A DNA stretch of 64,000 bases from Prinsepia uniflora (GCA_032719365.1 CM064866.1:70691028-70755027), one strand, 5' to 3'; positions 1 to 10,901 are shown, numbered from the stretch's first letter. The notes: generated by a model from the letters alone, not told the origin. Numbers and translations: made by a program.

Positions 1-1
1 T

Positions 2-1555
2 GCGGGAACTATTGCACACCTAGGGATGGTGTATCTTCCCTTGTTAGTGGAACTCCGGAAGACGGGAGTTATTTTGGGTACGGATGCGCATGGAGCTTTG
101 TTGGCCAGCTTCCATGTGCGACCAGTACTGATTGATCGGATCATCGAAGCACAACTGCAGGATCCGATACTCTGTATTTACAGAATTGAGGTCGATGCGG
201 ATGGGAGACAGGATTTCACCATCCGGGACGATGGAGCACTGGTGAAATTGGGCCGTTTGTGCGTACCTGCAGTGGCAGAGTTACGGGCCGAGATACTTGA
301 GGAGGCCCACAGTTCGGCCTATGCTATGCATCCGGGAGGTACAAAGATGTACCGTACCCTCCGGAACCATTATTGGTGGCCAGGAATGAAGAAGGATATT
401 GCTGAGTTCGTGAGCAAATGCTTAACCTGTCAGCAGGTTAAGGCGGAACGGCAGAGACCGTATGGGGCTATGCAGCCACTTCCGATTCCTGAGTGGAAGT
501 GGGATCACATCACCATGGACTTCGTCTTTAAGTTACCGAGGACTCAGAGTGGAGTGGACGGAGTATGGGTGATCGTGGATCGGTTAACCAAATCAGCCCA
601 TTTTCTGCCAGTTCAGGAAACCTATAAACCTAACCGACTGGCTCAGTTGTTTGTGAAGGAAATCATACGACTTCATGGTACGCCGGAATCGATCGTGTCT
701 GATCGTGATCCGCGTTTCACTTCCAGGTTCTGGCGGAGTTTGCAAGCTACTTTGGGAACCACCTTACGTTTCAGTACTGCTTTCCATCCACAGACCGATG
801 GACAGTCTGAAAGAACCATTCAAACCTTGGAGGACATGATGAGGTCATGTGTACTACAGTTTCAAGACTCTTGGGATACTCATTTGCCATTGATGGAATT
901 CGCTTACAACAACAGCTATCAGGCAAGCATCGGGATGGCACCTTATGAGGCACTGTATGGCCGACAGTGCAGGACACCTATCTGCTGGACGGAGGTAGGA
1001 GAGCGAGCGGCTGTAGGGCCGGAGATAATGGACTTAACCATGGAAACTGTTCGCGTGATCAAGGAAAGATTGAAGGTGGCACAGGATCGCCAGAAGAGTT
1101 ATGCCGACCGACGGATTCGAGACTTGGAGTTTGAAGTGGGAGATTTTGTCTTCCTGAAGTTGTCTCCGTGGAAAGGGATTATCCGTTTTGGCCGACGGGG
1201 GAAACTGAGTCCGCGTTTTATCGGACCTTATGAAATCTTGGAGAAAATTGGCAGAGTTGCATACAGATTGGCACTACCCCCAGAACTATCAAGAGTTCAC
1301 GATGTTTTCCACGTATCGATGTTGCGGATGTACGTACGTGATGCTTCTCATGTACTTAGGGAACAACCTGTCGAACTACGGGAGAATTTGAGCTTTGAAG
1401 AACAACCAGTACAGATCTTGGATCGGAAGGACAAGGTACTACGTCGAAAGACGATCCCTCTCGTGAAAATTCTCTGGAGAAACCAGGATGTGGAAGAAGC
1501 CACATGGGAGCCTGAGGCTCAGATGCGAGAACAATTTCCTCATTTGTTTCTTTGA
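2..1555 (+). CDS. Ty3/gypsy chromovirus polyprotein, C-terminal part (integrase and chromodomain), cut by window edge
   Basis: This is the C-terminal end of a Ty3/gypsy polyprotein that inserts element cDNA into the host genome. The frame is open to the left edge, so protease, RT and RNase H lie outside the window. In order it shows a H2C2 zinc-binding module (HPGGTKMYRTL to CLTCQQ), the integrase core (MDFVFKLP, VSDRDPRFTS, TDGQSERTIQTLEDM supply the D, D and E), a GPY-like stretch (SPRFIGPYEIL), and a C-terminal chromodomain (about the last 45 residues, with the aromatic ILWRN and TWEPE core). Chromodomains mark the chromoviruses, and the long LTR suggests the Tekay/Del lineage. No internal stop is seen. 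A polypurine tract and the 3' LTR follow directly. Confidence 0.93.
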   Translation, partial: AGTIAHLGMVYLPLLVELRKTGVILGTDAHGALLASFHVRPVLIDRIIEAQLQDPILCIYRIEVDADGRQDFTIRDDGALVKLGRLCVPAVAELRAEILEEAHSSAYAMHPGGTKMYRTLRNHYWWPGMKKDIAEFVSKCLTCQQVKAERQRPYGAMQPLPIPEWKWDHITMDFVFKLPRTQSGVDGVWVIVDRLTKSAHFLPVQETYKPNRLAQLFVKEIIRLHGTPESIVSDRDPRFTSRFWRSLQATLGTTLRFSTAFHPQTDGQSERTIQTLEDMMRSCVLQFQDSWDTHLPLMEFAYNNSYQASIGMAPYEALYGRQCRTPICWTEVGERAAVGPEIMDLTMETVRVIKERLKVAQDRQKSYADRRIRDLEFEVGDFVFLKLSPWKGIIRFGRRGKLSPRFIGPYEILEKIGRVAYRLALPPELSRVHDVFHVSMLRMYVRDASHVLREQPVELRENLSFEEQPVQILDRKDKVLRRKTIPLVKILWRNQDVEEATWEPEAQMREQFPHLFL

Positions 1556-1576
1556 AATTTCGGGACGAAATTTCTT

Positions 1577-1589
1577 AAGGGGGGAAGGT
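1577..1589 (+). other. Polypurine tract of the gypsy element
   Basis: A run AAGGGGGGAAGG lies 21 bases after the polyprotein stop and ends next to the TGTAACACC that opens the 3' LTR. It is the expected primer site for plus-strand DNA synthesis. Confidence 0.85.
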
Positions 1590-4396
1590 TGTAACACCCC
1601 GGAAATTCGAGGATTTCCATATTGTAATTTATTGTGTGAATTGACGATTTTACCCCTGTGAATGGTATGGTCAAATTGTTGACTTTTTGATTGAGGAACT
1701 AAATGGACTTTGACCTATGACCGTGACGTAGTTCGGGACGTCACGAGTTCATAGACAGGTGGCACGTCCAATTCGGACGATCAGGGAAAAAGTTATGGCT
1801 ATCGGAAGTTCAGGGGCATTACCGTAATTTGGACTCTCGGGGGAAAATGTTGACTTTTCTTTTGGCAACTAATTTTCAGTTGACTCAAGGACCGTTGGGT
1901 AGGCCTCGACGTCCTGAGTCCGTAGACAGGCGGCACGCCGAAATCGGACTTCGTACGAGGAAGTTATGGTCAGAAACGTGAATTCGGGAAGTTCGTGTCT
2001 CGGTTTTCGTGTCGAATATTATATTCAGGAAATCTGATTGGAGGACACCTGGTGAGTGACAAGTGTCACTCACCCATTGGCTAGATTGGATCTGATCCAC
2101 TATTGGATTAATTAAACAATTGTACCAGCTTTAAATTTCAGCCTTTGGATTGAAAACCCCAGATCTAATCTCAGCCCTTGATCTAATCTGGAGATCAAAT
2201 CTGGGCCGTTCAAATATTTGAGCAGCTTTCCCTCCAATTCTTTATATTTCCCACCCGCAGGGCACTCTGTCCATTTCGATCAAAGTATCCCAGCCAGCTA
2301 CCCACTCATTGTGTCTGTGTGTTGCTGGACTCACGGGGAAGGACGGAGGCACGGCGGTGGACGGCGGCAGACGGCGGCGCGGAAGGAAGCAGGGGAAACC
2401 CGTGGCGGTTTCAACCCAGATTTCTGGTAAATCTTTTCCCACGTTTAAACTGGTCAGTGATCAATCCTAATCAACTCTAGGAACATCCAGGAACCTTCTG
2501 GAATCGAACTCGTGGCCGGTGGAGCTCAGGGCGGTGGCAAAACTGCGACGGGAGGCCAGAGCTGTTCTTCAAGGTAGGCCCTCGATTCGATCCGTGTTTC
2601 TCAATTCTAATTACTTAGAACTAATCTAGGGACTAAGACGAGTATGTAGGAATTGAAAGGACTGAAAATGACCCAGAAATGAAGGAATGGCAACCGGGTC
2701 TCGATCGCGGGTCTGATCGACCCGAGTTGCAGGAAAACGGGTCAACCCGTCTGATGACAGTGGTGCTGACGTGGCACCCTGTCAGTCTGTCAGATGACGT
2801 GGACCAACCGTGAGCCGACACGTGTCACATGTCAGTGCACAGTCAGCACTGACATGTCAGTGACGTGGACCAGTCAGGGACTGCCACGTGTCACTGACAT
2901 GTCAGTGACGTGGACCAGTGCCGTGCTGACACGTGGCACATGTCAGATCTGACACGTGGTCTGACAGATCAGTGAGGTGGACCAATCAGATGTTGACACG
3001 TGGCACCTGTCAGAGTCTGACATGTCAGACCTGACAGCTGTCAGATGATGTCAGCATGACGTCATGCTGACGTCAGCAGTGACGTCAGCGATGACGTCAG
3101 CAGGACTGTTCCACCGTTGACCGCCGCGTTGACCGGCGCGTGGGGGCGCGTGTGAACAGTGTTTCTGGTGGGACCACCACCATTCTTTAGGTTTCGACGA
3201 TCCGGATCCAATGGCGGTGGTTTCGGGTCGATCGGAGATCATTAAGTTGGTCAAAATAAGGTTTATTGCCTTGGGAAGCGCGTTCGGGCGGCTTTCCCGG
3301 GTCGGTTTCGACCTAGGCTTTCATGGTTGAATGTTGGGGGTTTAATTTGACCTTTACGAATACTTGGATTTGACAGGGATTGTACATTTGTACCAGGACG
3401 AGGGTATACGTTCGGTTTCTAGCAGGATTGTACTGTGAGTGGGCCATTTTCTTAAACCCTTGTGTGCATAAATGTTTTCTGGTTTTATTATACTTATTCA
3501 CATGCTAAAACAATGATGGTTTTGATGATATGGAAAATGTGGTTATGGCACGTTTCACGGTATTTGGGCTTGAGACCCGTCCGGTGAAACTGAATGATTG
3601 GTTCGGATTCTATCTATGTATATATATGTTTGCATGTGGATATCAATAAAATGTATTTGTTACTGCACTGTATAGATCCTTCCATATTGTATTGTCTCCT
3701 CCGGATGAGGTACCCCGGAGAGGTCACGGACGTCTAGTACGTCCAGCGTCTATGACGCTAAGCATCGGGGATGCTGTACCCGAACGGGGTTCGGGGATTG
3801 AACTCGGAAATTGAGACCCGAGTGGCACGCGTAGCCTTGTGATTGTGACCCTATTGGACGTCAGGGACGTCAGACATCAGGGATGTCGGGATTGGAGTGT
3901 ATAGTGCAGCAACTAAAATTATGGTTATGGTTTTGCTATATGCCTTATGGTTCATATTATATGGTTTATGATTTTGGAATTATGGTGCACGCATATTTGG
4001 AAAACGGAGGGGTAAATTATATGTTTTACTTATCAAACGATTTCATAAACTTGTGTTTCGGTCCACTCACCCTTACTGTTTTGATAACCCCTCCAGGTCG
4101 GGAAACTGAGGTAGAGGAGGAACCAGAGGCTGAGGCATAGATCTACTTCTGCGTACCTGAACCCCTGCTGGGCGGTGTACCCGCAGGATTACTTTAGAGT
4201 CGTGCTCGCAAATTTGTAATTTTGGATTATATCCCTTGTCTGACATTCGTTTAATTCGGATTTTATGTATGACTTTAATTTGGTTATTTATGCTTTTAAA
4301 TGTTTTGAGGTTAAAATTGGTATGAATTATTGGGTGTCAGACGGGAGCAGGGCACGTCCCCTTGTGGTCCCTGTGGGATCGGGGCGGGTCCTGTCA
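1590..4396 (+). mobile_element. 3' LTR of the gypsy chromovirus (about 2.8 kb)
   Basis: The LTR starts TGTAACACC just after the polypurine tract and ends GGGTCCTGTCA, giving the TG...CA termini. Near its start it carries two related copies of a block of the form GTAGACAGGCGGCAC, about 170 bp apart. Similar blocks recur in the LTR-like sequences near 26140, 26330, 34210, 37440 and 37890, so those belong to related families. Between 2769 and 3097 it is packed with ACGT-core motifs. Small ORFs inside it are chance. The next five bases (ACAAC) are the inferred target-site duplication, because the element sits inside a copia LTR. Confidence 0.9.
2769..3097. promoter_or_regulatory. Dense cluster of ACGT-core motifs inside the gypsy LTR
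   Basis: Thirteen ACGT cores occur in 329 bp, in three contexts: TGACGTGG, the G-box/ABRE-like form (CACGTG flanked by AC or GC), and four C-box/CRE-like TGACGTCA sites at 3057-3099. They are embedded in imperfect repeats of CTGACATGTCAG. ACGT cores are the recognition element of plant bZIP factors, and CACGTG is also bound by bHLH factors. An enhancer role in the LTR is inference. Confidence 0.55.
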
Positions 4397-4729
4397 ACAA
4401 CACTCAACACTCTCAACTTAGAGTGGGCACTCTTCACTCTCTACTTGGAGGAAGATGTTTCTCTTGGATGAGATTAATGGAATGAGCAAATGACCTCTCC
4501 TTATATAGGCCAAGGAGGAACCATCTAAATGCTTTCATTAATGCTTCACTCACCCACTTACTTCATTTTGGATCCCACTTACCTACAACCACCTACTACA
4601 TTTTGGATCCCACTTACCTACAACCACCTACTACATTTTGGATCCCACTTACCTACAACCACTTACTTCATTAATGCTTCAAATAACATTTTGTAGATAT
4701 ATTTGAAATTTGGGCCTAGATATTTTACA
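4397..4729 (-). mobile_element. Copia element 3' LTR, partial (interrupted by the gypsy element)
   Basis: These 333 bp match 9098-9430 with two visible differences (T/C in the CACTCACCC stretch and G/T near the end), about 99.4% identity. In element sense it starts TGTAAAATATC after the polypurine tract. The last 245 bp of the LTR, equivalent to 8853-9097, are missing at exactly the point where the gypsy LTR ends. Confidence 0.92.
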
Positions 4730-4730
4730 A

Positions 4731-4743
4731 TCTCCCCCTCTAG
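4731..4743 (-). other. Polypurine tract of the copia element
   Basis: In element sense CTAGAGGGGGAGAT directly precedes the TGTAAAATATC start of the 3' LTR. It is positioned as the plus-strand primer site. Confidence 0.85.
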
Positions 4744-4770
4744 GCCAACTAGGTCAAAACGACGTGACTT

Positions 4771-7700
4771 CTACTTGAAGTCCACTCCAGCGGATTTGCT
4801 GCAATACTCCAACTTCTGTTGTGTAACAACTTTTGTCAACATATCTGAAGTGTTCTTGTTGGTGTGAATTTTCCTCAACTGGAAAAGCTTCTTTGATACT
4901 GCATCTCGAATCCAATGATAACGGAGATCAATGTGTTTCGTGCGAGGATGGTACACTGAATTTTTACTTAAATGAATAGCACTCTGACTATCACAATGTA
5001 CCACATAACTTTCTTGCTTCACACCCAATTCTTGAATGAACCTCTGCAGCCAAATCATCTCCTTGCCTGCTTCATTTGCAGCAATATACTCAGCTTCAGT
5101 GGTGGATAAGGCAACACATTTTTGTAACTTAGACTGCCATGAAACAGCTCCCCCTGAAAAGGTGAATAAGTATCCAGAAGTGGATTTTCTAGCATCAAGG
5201 TCTCCTGCCAAGTCTGCATCCGTGAAACCTTCTAACATCGGTTTCGATCCACCAAAGCACAAGCACAACTTTGAAGTGCCTCTCAAATATCTGAGTATCC
5301 ACTTGACTGATTCCCAATGCTCTCTGCCAGGGTTAGAGAGATACCTACTAACAACACCAACTGCATGTGCTATATCTGGTCGAGTACAAACCATAGCATA
5401 CATAAGACTACCAACAGCTGATGAGTAGGGAATACCTGCCATCTTGTCCATATCCTCTTGTGTAGTTGGGCATAAACTTCTGCTTAACTTGAATTGATTA
5501 CCTAGAGGTGAGTTCACTGGCTTAGCTTCTTTCATGTTGAACCTCTCAAGCACTCGTTCAACGTACCTTTCCTGTGACAACCATAGCTTCTTCGCCTTCC
5601 TGTCACGAGTGATCTCCATGCCCAAAATCTGCTTAGCTGGACCTAAGTCTTTCATATCAAATGATTTTGACAAATCTGACTTCAACTTGTGAATCATAGC
5701 AACATCGTGCCCCACAATCAACATATCATCAACATAGAGCAATAAAATGATGAAGTTACCTCCGGTGAACTGCTGGATATACACACATGGATCAGCATCT
5801 GTTCTCTTGTACCCATGACCCAACATGAATGAGTCAAACTTCTTGTACCATTGCCTCGGTGCCTGCTTTAGCCCGTACAAGCTTTTCTTCAACTTACAAA
5901 CCATGTGTCCTTTTCTCTCAACTTCAAAACCTTTTGGTTGCTCCATGTAAATTTCCTCTTCCAAATCACCATGCAGAAATGCTGTCTTCACATCCAACTG
6001 CTCCACCTCAAGATCCATGCTAGCTGCCATGCCCAGAATAACTCGGATAGAAGTCATCTTAACCACTGGTGAGAATATCTCGTCGAAATCGACTCCTTCC
6101 TTCTGCCCAAAACCCTTGACAACCAAGCGAGCCTTGAACTTTGTCAACTGCACATTCTCGTCCCTCTTCAACTTGAACACCCACTTATTTTTGAGTGCTT
6201 TTCTGCCTTTAGGAAGCTCCACCAACTCATAGGTGTCATTCTTCAATAAAGACTCCATCTCAGACTTCATTGCCAACATCCATTTGTCATTGTCTGCATG
6301 AGTCTTTGCCTCCTCAAAATTTTCAGGCTCTCCATCACCAGTCAACAGAATGTATCTGGAATGCAGGTCATCCCCATCACTGGTCGTGAGAATATACTGT
6401 GAAGAAGGATACTTAGTATTCGGCTTCGGCACTCTGTTTGATTTACGAACTGGTACTTGGGAAATCTCCGGTTGCTCCTCCTGGCTTGGCTCCCTCTGAA
6501 TTTGATCGTCCTGATCATCGTCTTCAGGTTCAGACACTATCTCAGCACCTTCTGCTTCAGCCATGTCAGGAACGTCTTCATGTATAACCTCTTGAGCTCT
6601 GCCACTGGGTTCTTGTTGCAGCGGTGATGAATCATAGGTGAGTTGGCCTGCATTTTTAACTGTCTCCTTATCAAGATCTGCCACGGTCTGATCTTCAAAG
6701 AAGTGTACATTTCTGCTTCTGAATAGCTTGTTGGTCTTTGGATCCCACATGCGGTAGCCCATTTCTTCATTGCCGTACCCGAGAAAGATGCACGGTGTGC
6801 CTTTGTCATCTATCTTCAATCTTTTCTCGTCAGATACACGTGCAAATGCTTTGCACCCAAACACTTTCAAGTGTGAATATGAAACGCTTCTACCGGTCCA
6901 TACGCATTCGGGAGTCTCAAAGTTCAATGGTACACTTGGTGATCGGTTGATAAGGTAACAAGCGGCTGACACTGCTTCAGCCCAAAAACGCTTTGATAGA
7001 TTGGCTGTCTTCAGCATGCACCTGACCTTCTCCAGAATGGTGCGGTTCATCCTTTCAGCTACACCATTATGTTGTGGGGTGCCAGGAATTGTCTTTTCAT
7101 GCCTAATGCCATACTTCGAACAGTAATCTCTGAACTCGTTCGAAGTGTACTCTCCTCCATTGTCGCTGCGGATACATTTGAGGGCTCTCCCAGTCTCCCT
7201 CTCCACCATGACATGAAATTGCTTGAAGGTTTGGAATACCTGACCTTTTGATTTCAACAAATATACCCAAACCTTTCGTGAAACATCATCAATAAAGGTA
7301 ACAAAATATCTATTACCACCTAGTGATTCAACTTCCATAGGGCCACAAACATCAGAATGTACTAGGTCTAATATTTTTTCTTTTCTTGTGAAGGTACCAG
7401 AAAAACTGACTTGATTTTGTTTGCCATATAAACAATAATCACAAGAGTCGAGTGAGGTACCTTTGGCAAAGGGAATGAGAGACTTCTTTGCCAAAACTTG
7501 CAATCCCTTCTCACTCATGTGGCCTAATCTTTTGTGCCATAGATTTGGATGAGAATCGTCCGCGACATTCAACTCTCCTTTGCAAACCTTCCCATATGTC
7601 TTGTAAAGGGTGCAGCACAACTTCCCTCTAGCGATGACTAGCGATCCCTTGGTAAGCCTCCACTTTTGATCTCCCCCATGATGATGGAACCCTTGTTTAT

Positions 7701-8823
7701 CAAGCACACCGGTTGACATTAGATTGAGACGTAAACCAGGAACATGTCTCACATCTTTCAATAACAGCTTGTTGCCCAAATCAGTCTCGAACAAAACATC
7801 ACCTATTCCGGATATCTTGGAATAGCTATCATTGCCCATCTTCACTTCCCCAAAGTCTCCAGCTTTGTATGTGGTGAAGAACTCCGAGTGCGCCGTGGCA
7901 TGGAAAGATGCTCCAGAATCAACTACCCAAGAAATGTTTTTATCTTCATCAGCATGTAGGCAATCATTGTCAAGAGACAACAACTCACATGCTTGACTGG
8001 ACACAGTAGCGGTAGCTGCAGTATTGGTTGTGTCCTCCTTCTTTTGGTAGGTTGAGCCATCTTTCCCATCCTTCTTGTTATTCTTTAGTTTGTTGCAATT
8101 CTTCATCATGTGGCCATAGAGATTGCAATTATGACACCTTCCATTGAATCGTGTCCTCGAACGGCTTGCACTTCTTCCGCGATCTCGACTGGGACCTTTA
8201 CTCTTGCTCCTTCCTCTATTCTCCGTCACAAAGACTTGACTATTATCGGAACTAGATGACTTTCTCCTAGTCTCTTCATTGAACATGTTGTCTTTAACAT
8301 TATCCATAGATAACACACCATTGGGAGCAGAGTTACTTACAGTAATGACAAAGGTCTCCCAGCTGTCGGGCAAAGATCCAAGAAGCAATAACGCTTGAAG
8401 CTCATCCGCGATCTTCATGTCCATCGTGGCCAATTGATTGACAGTGCTTTGGAAGTTGTTGAGGTGCTCAGTCACCCTTACGCCCTCCTTATACTTCATG
8501 TTGACAAGCTCCTTAATGAGAAACGCTTTCTTCGATGCGGACTTTTGTTCGAACAATGACTCCAACTTCAACCAAAGAGCATGGGCGTTAGTCTCGTTGG
8601 ACACATGGTGGAACACACTATCATCCACCCATTCACGAATATGGCCAATAGCCTTGCGATTCAACTTCTTCCATTCAGCATCTCCCATATTCTCAGGCTT
8701 GCCTTCCTCTCCTTCTATGGGCTCATGTAGATCCTTGCAATAGAGAATGTCCTCCATTCTCGGCTTCCATGTAATCCAATTGGAGTGGTTGAGTCGAACC
8801 ATGGTACTCCTTGAGCCTTCCAT
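4771..8823 (-). CDS. Ty1/copia polyprotein, Tork/Tnt1-like, uninterrupted (about 1350 aa)
   Basis: A single open frame encodes all copia domains in order: gag (UBN2-like), zinc knuckle CHNCNLYGHMMKNC, protease with VDSGAS, gag-pre-integrase (LWHKRLGHMSEKGL), integrase core (HSDVCGPM, IRSDNGGEY, PQHNGVAERMNRT), reverse transcriptase with LLLYVDDMLIVG, and RNase H with STTEAEYIA and DMLTKVV. Residue patterns resemble the Tork/Tnt1 lineage. I chose the ATG at 8823 (MEGSRSTMV). The frame stays open for 71 more codons upstream, but that part runs across the primer-binding site and into the 5' LTR. No stop or frameshift is seen, so the element was recently active even though its 3' LTR is now split. 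Confidence 0.95.
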   Translation of the reverse strand: MEGSRSTMVRLNHSNWITWKPRMEDILYCKDLHEPIEGEEGKPENMGDAEWKKLNRKAIGHIREWVDDSVFHHVSNETNAHALWLKLESLFEQKSASKKAFLIKELVNMKYKEGVRVTEHLNNFQSTVNQLATMDMKIADELQALLLLGSLPDSWETFVITVSNSAPNGVLSMDNVKDNMFNEETRRKSSSSDNSQVFVTENRGRSKSKGPSRDRGRSASRSRTRFNGRCHNCNLYGHMMKNCNKLKNNKKDGKDGSTYQKKEDTTNTAATATVSSQACELLSLDNDCLHADEDKNISWVVDSGASFHATAHSEFFTTYKAGDFGEVKMGNDSYSKISGIGDVLFETDLGNKLLLKDVRHVPGLRLNLMSTGVLDKQGFHHHGGDQKWRLTKGSLVIARGKLCCTLYKTYGKVCKGELNVADDSHPNLWHKRLGHMSEKGLQVLAKKSLIPFAKGTSLDSCDYCLYGKQNQVSFSGTFTRKEKILDLVHSDVCGPMEVESLGGNRYFVTFIDDVSRKVWVYLLKSKGQVFQTFKQFHVMVERETGRALKCIRSDNGGEYTSNEFRDYCSKYGIRHEKTIPGTPQHNGVAERMNRTILEKVRCMLKTANLSKRFWAEAVSAACYLINRSPSVPLNFETPECVWTGRSVSYSHLKVFGCKAFARVSDEKRLKIDDKGTPCIFLGYGNEEMGYRMWDPKTNKLFRSRNVHFFEDQTVADLDKETVKNAGQLTYDSSPLQQEPSGRAQEVIHEDVPDMAEAEGAEIVSEPEDDDQDDQIQREPSQEEQPEISQVPVRKSNRVPKPNTKYPSSQYILTTSDGDDLHSRYILLTGDGEPENFEEAKTHADNDKWMLAMKSEMESLLKNDTYELVELPKGRKALKNKWVFKLKRDENVQLTKFKARLVVKGFGQKEGVDFDEIFSPVVKMTSIRVILGMAASMDLEVEQLDVKTAFLHGDLEEEIYMEQPKGFEVERKGHMVCKLKKSLYGLKQAPRQWYKKFDSFMLGHGYKRTDADPCVYIQQFTGGNFIILLLYVDDMLIVGHDVAMIHKLKSDLSKSFDMKDLGPAKQILGMEITRDRKAKKLWLSQERYVERVLERFNMKEAKPVNSPLGNQFKLSRSLCPTTQEDMDKMAGIPYSSAVGSLMYAMVCTRPDIAHAVGVVSRYLSNPGREHWESVKWILRYLRGTSKLCLCFGGSKPMLEGFTDADLAGDLDARKSTSGYLFTFSGGAVSWQSKLQKCVALSTTEAEYIAANEAGKEMIWLQRFIQELGVKQESYVVHCDSQSAIHLSKNSVYHPRTKHIDLRYHWIRDAVSKKLFQLRKIHTNKNTSDMLTKVVTQQKLEYCSKSAGVDFK

Positions 8824-8839
8824 TCTCAACGAACCTAGA

Positions 8840-8851
8840 GCTCTGATACCA
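8840..8851 (-). other. Primer-binding site of the copia element
   Basis: In element sense TGGTATCAGAGC lies one base after the CCGCAACA end of the 5' LTR. This is the usual copia site complementary to initiator methionine tRNA. It fixes the LTR boundary. Confidence 0.9.
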
Positions 8852-8852
8852 C

Positions 8853-9430
8853 TGTTGCGGAAAATAGTAGAATGGAAATAATAACTCAACCCACAAAAAA
8901 GGAAAAATATGCAAGGAAATAAAAGAGCAAAGAATAGAGAACACCGGATATAACGTGGTTCGGCAATATGCCTACGTCCACGGGGCAACAACAACAAGAA
9001 CTCCACTAATGAAATTAGGGATACAAAGAGATGCACAACTTCAAGAACACTACTTGAAGGAAACTCTCTCTCTCACACTTGTTTTGCTACCAACACTACA
9101 ACACTCAACACTCTCAACTTAGAGTGGGCACTCTTCACTCTCTACTTGGAGGAAGATGTTTCTCTTGGATGAGATTAATGGAATGAGCAAATGACCTCTC
9201 CTTATATAGGCCAAGGAGGAACCATCTAAATGCTTTCATTAATGCTTCACCCACCCACTTACTTCATTTTGGATCCCACTTACCTACAACCACCTACTAC
9301 ATTTTGGATCCCACTTACCTACAACCACCTACTACATTTTGGATCCCACTTACCTACAACCACTTACTTCATTAATTCTTCAAATAACATTTTGTAGATA
9401 TATTTGAAATTTGGGCCTAGATATTTTACA
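8853..9430 (-). mobile_element. Copia element 5' LTR (578 bp)
   Basis: On the plus strand it starts TGTTGCGG and ends TTTTACA, giving TG...CA termini. The inner edge is set by the primer-binding site and the outer edge by the end of identity with 4397-4729. A GGATCCCACTTACCTACAACC unit is repeated three times in it, as in the 3' LTR. In element sense a TATA-like block (CCTATATAAGG, about 9201-9211) is a candidate U3 promoter. Confidence 0.9.
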
Positions 9431-10007
9431 AAAACTAGATGAGAGGCGGTCTCTTACGTGATTCTTGATCTTAGAACTCGAGAACATCTAGGCATACTGG
9501 CATAGGCTATCAAATTCAAATTAGCAGCTAGATGATTCAAAAGTTGGCAATGCTATGATTGCTATCGAGCATTGAGCGTCGTATTGGAAACATCATAATC
9601 ATACAAGCATGAATAATGAAATTTCAAAATAGAATAAGTGAATACATATATCTGAGAGTGCACAGAGAAGAGAAAATGATTTGTGTTGTGGCCTTGAGAT
9701 TCAAACATTGGATTATTTAAGATTGAAGTGATATAGGAAAGAGCAAGTATGCTACAACTTGGAATATCAATTTTATCTGAAATTATTTCCTTATGAACTG
9801 CTAACGATTATCAGAAAATATTTCATTCATTCATTACGTACCCGTACGTATTAGGCTTGGGCTTCGATACAGGCAGCTTGTATATCAGGGCCTTTTGAAC
9901 GTATGTACGTATAATGCAACGTTTGCTGGAGAAAGATGATTACAAAAGAGTTTGGTTCACACGCTACGCAATTTTAAGCTAAACCGTCTCTAACCACACA
10001 CTCCTCC

Positions 10008-10009
<2 letters not shown>

Positions 10010-10055
<46 letters not shown>
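10010..10055. repeat. (CT)n microsatellite
   Basis: An uninterrupted CT dinucleotide run of about 22 units. On the minus strand it gives a false Arg/Glu-rich ORF. Confidence 0.95.
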
Positions 10056-10060
<5 letters not shown>

Positions 10061-10901
10061 CTCCAGCAAGATTCAAGAAGGAAATGAAACAGATGGGTTG
10101 GGTTAGTTCCTCCTTTTGCGTTCCTTTCTCTCTCGCCTCTATTTTTCTCAGTTCCCTCCTTTCCAAATACCACAGGCAAAGGCATCAGCAAATCCCATCT
10201 TTTTCTCCTCCGCTTTTTTCTTCCTCTGCTTTGTCTCCACTAGCTTTGCCACGTCATAGATATATATACACCCCAAGTATTGGAAGTAATTTCATACCAT
10301 TTCACTTCTCCTTCTTGGCTTCCAATTGATTTACTCAAAATAGATTTACCAAAATAATCAACTTCAACCAATTTTAGGGTCTACCATTACCATAGCTAGT
10401 TTAGTGAGAGATAGCAGAAAACTATTACAATGTTGTCTTATTTCGATCGCCTGGGCATAACTCCCCTCCAATACAATAGATTTTCAATTTTCCGGTGGAC
10501 ACGGAGACTACTTGGAGTGATCATTTGAAGTATGCAAGTCTGGAATACTGGAACAAATACAGAACAGATACATTAATAATAGAAAGAAGAAAAAAAGAAC
10601 CAAGGACTAATTGTGAGCTGGAACTCCTCAACTCAACTTCACTCAACCACACTCCAAAAGAGCACGCTGCTAGCTAGGATCGAAAAGCATACATGGACAC
10701 CATCAAATCCATACTCAACTCAGCTAAGCATGCATGACGAATGTATCTACATCTGTACTGTGATATGATCTCTAGTTGAAATTTCATAAACTAGGACACT
10801 CATCACACCGGAAGCTTCAAACTTGTTCTCTCATCCTTAGCTCCCTGTACCATTCAAAGGAGTAAATATATCATCTCTCATTTCTGTCAATGAAATGTCA
10901 C

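Noticed and set aside
4265..4471. ORF spanning the gypsy-copia junction
   Set aside because: It runs from one LTR into another and has no protein content.
5036..5428. 130-codon plus-strand ORF inside the copia element
   Set aside because: Antisense shadow of the RT/RNase H coding region with no domain content.
8824..9036. 71-codon N-terminal extension of the copia ORF with a hydrophobic stretch
   Set aside because: It crosses the primer-binding site and lies largely in the LTR. The conserved gag starts at the ATG at 8823.
9979..10329. ORFs over the CT microsatellite
   Set aside because: Low-complexity Arg/Glu or Ser/Leu translations of a simple repeat.
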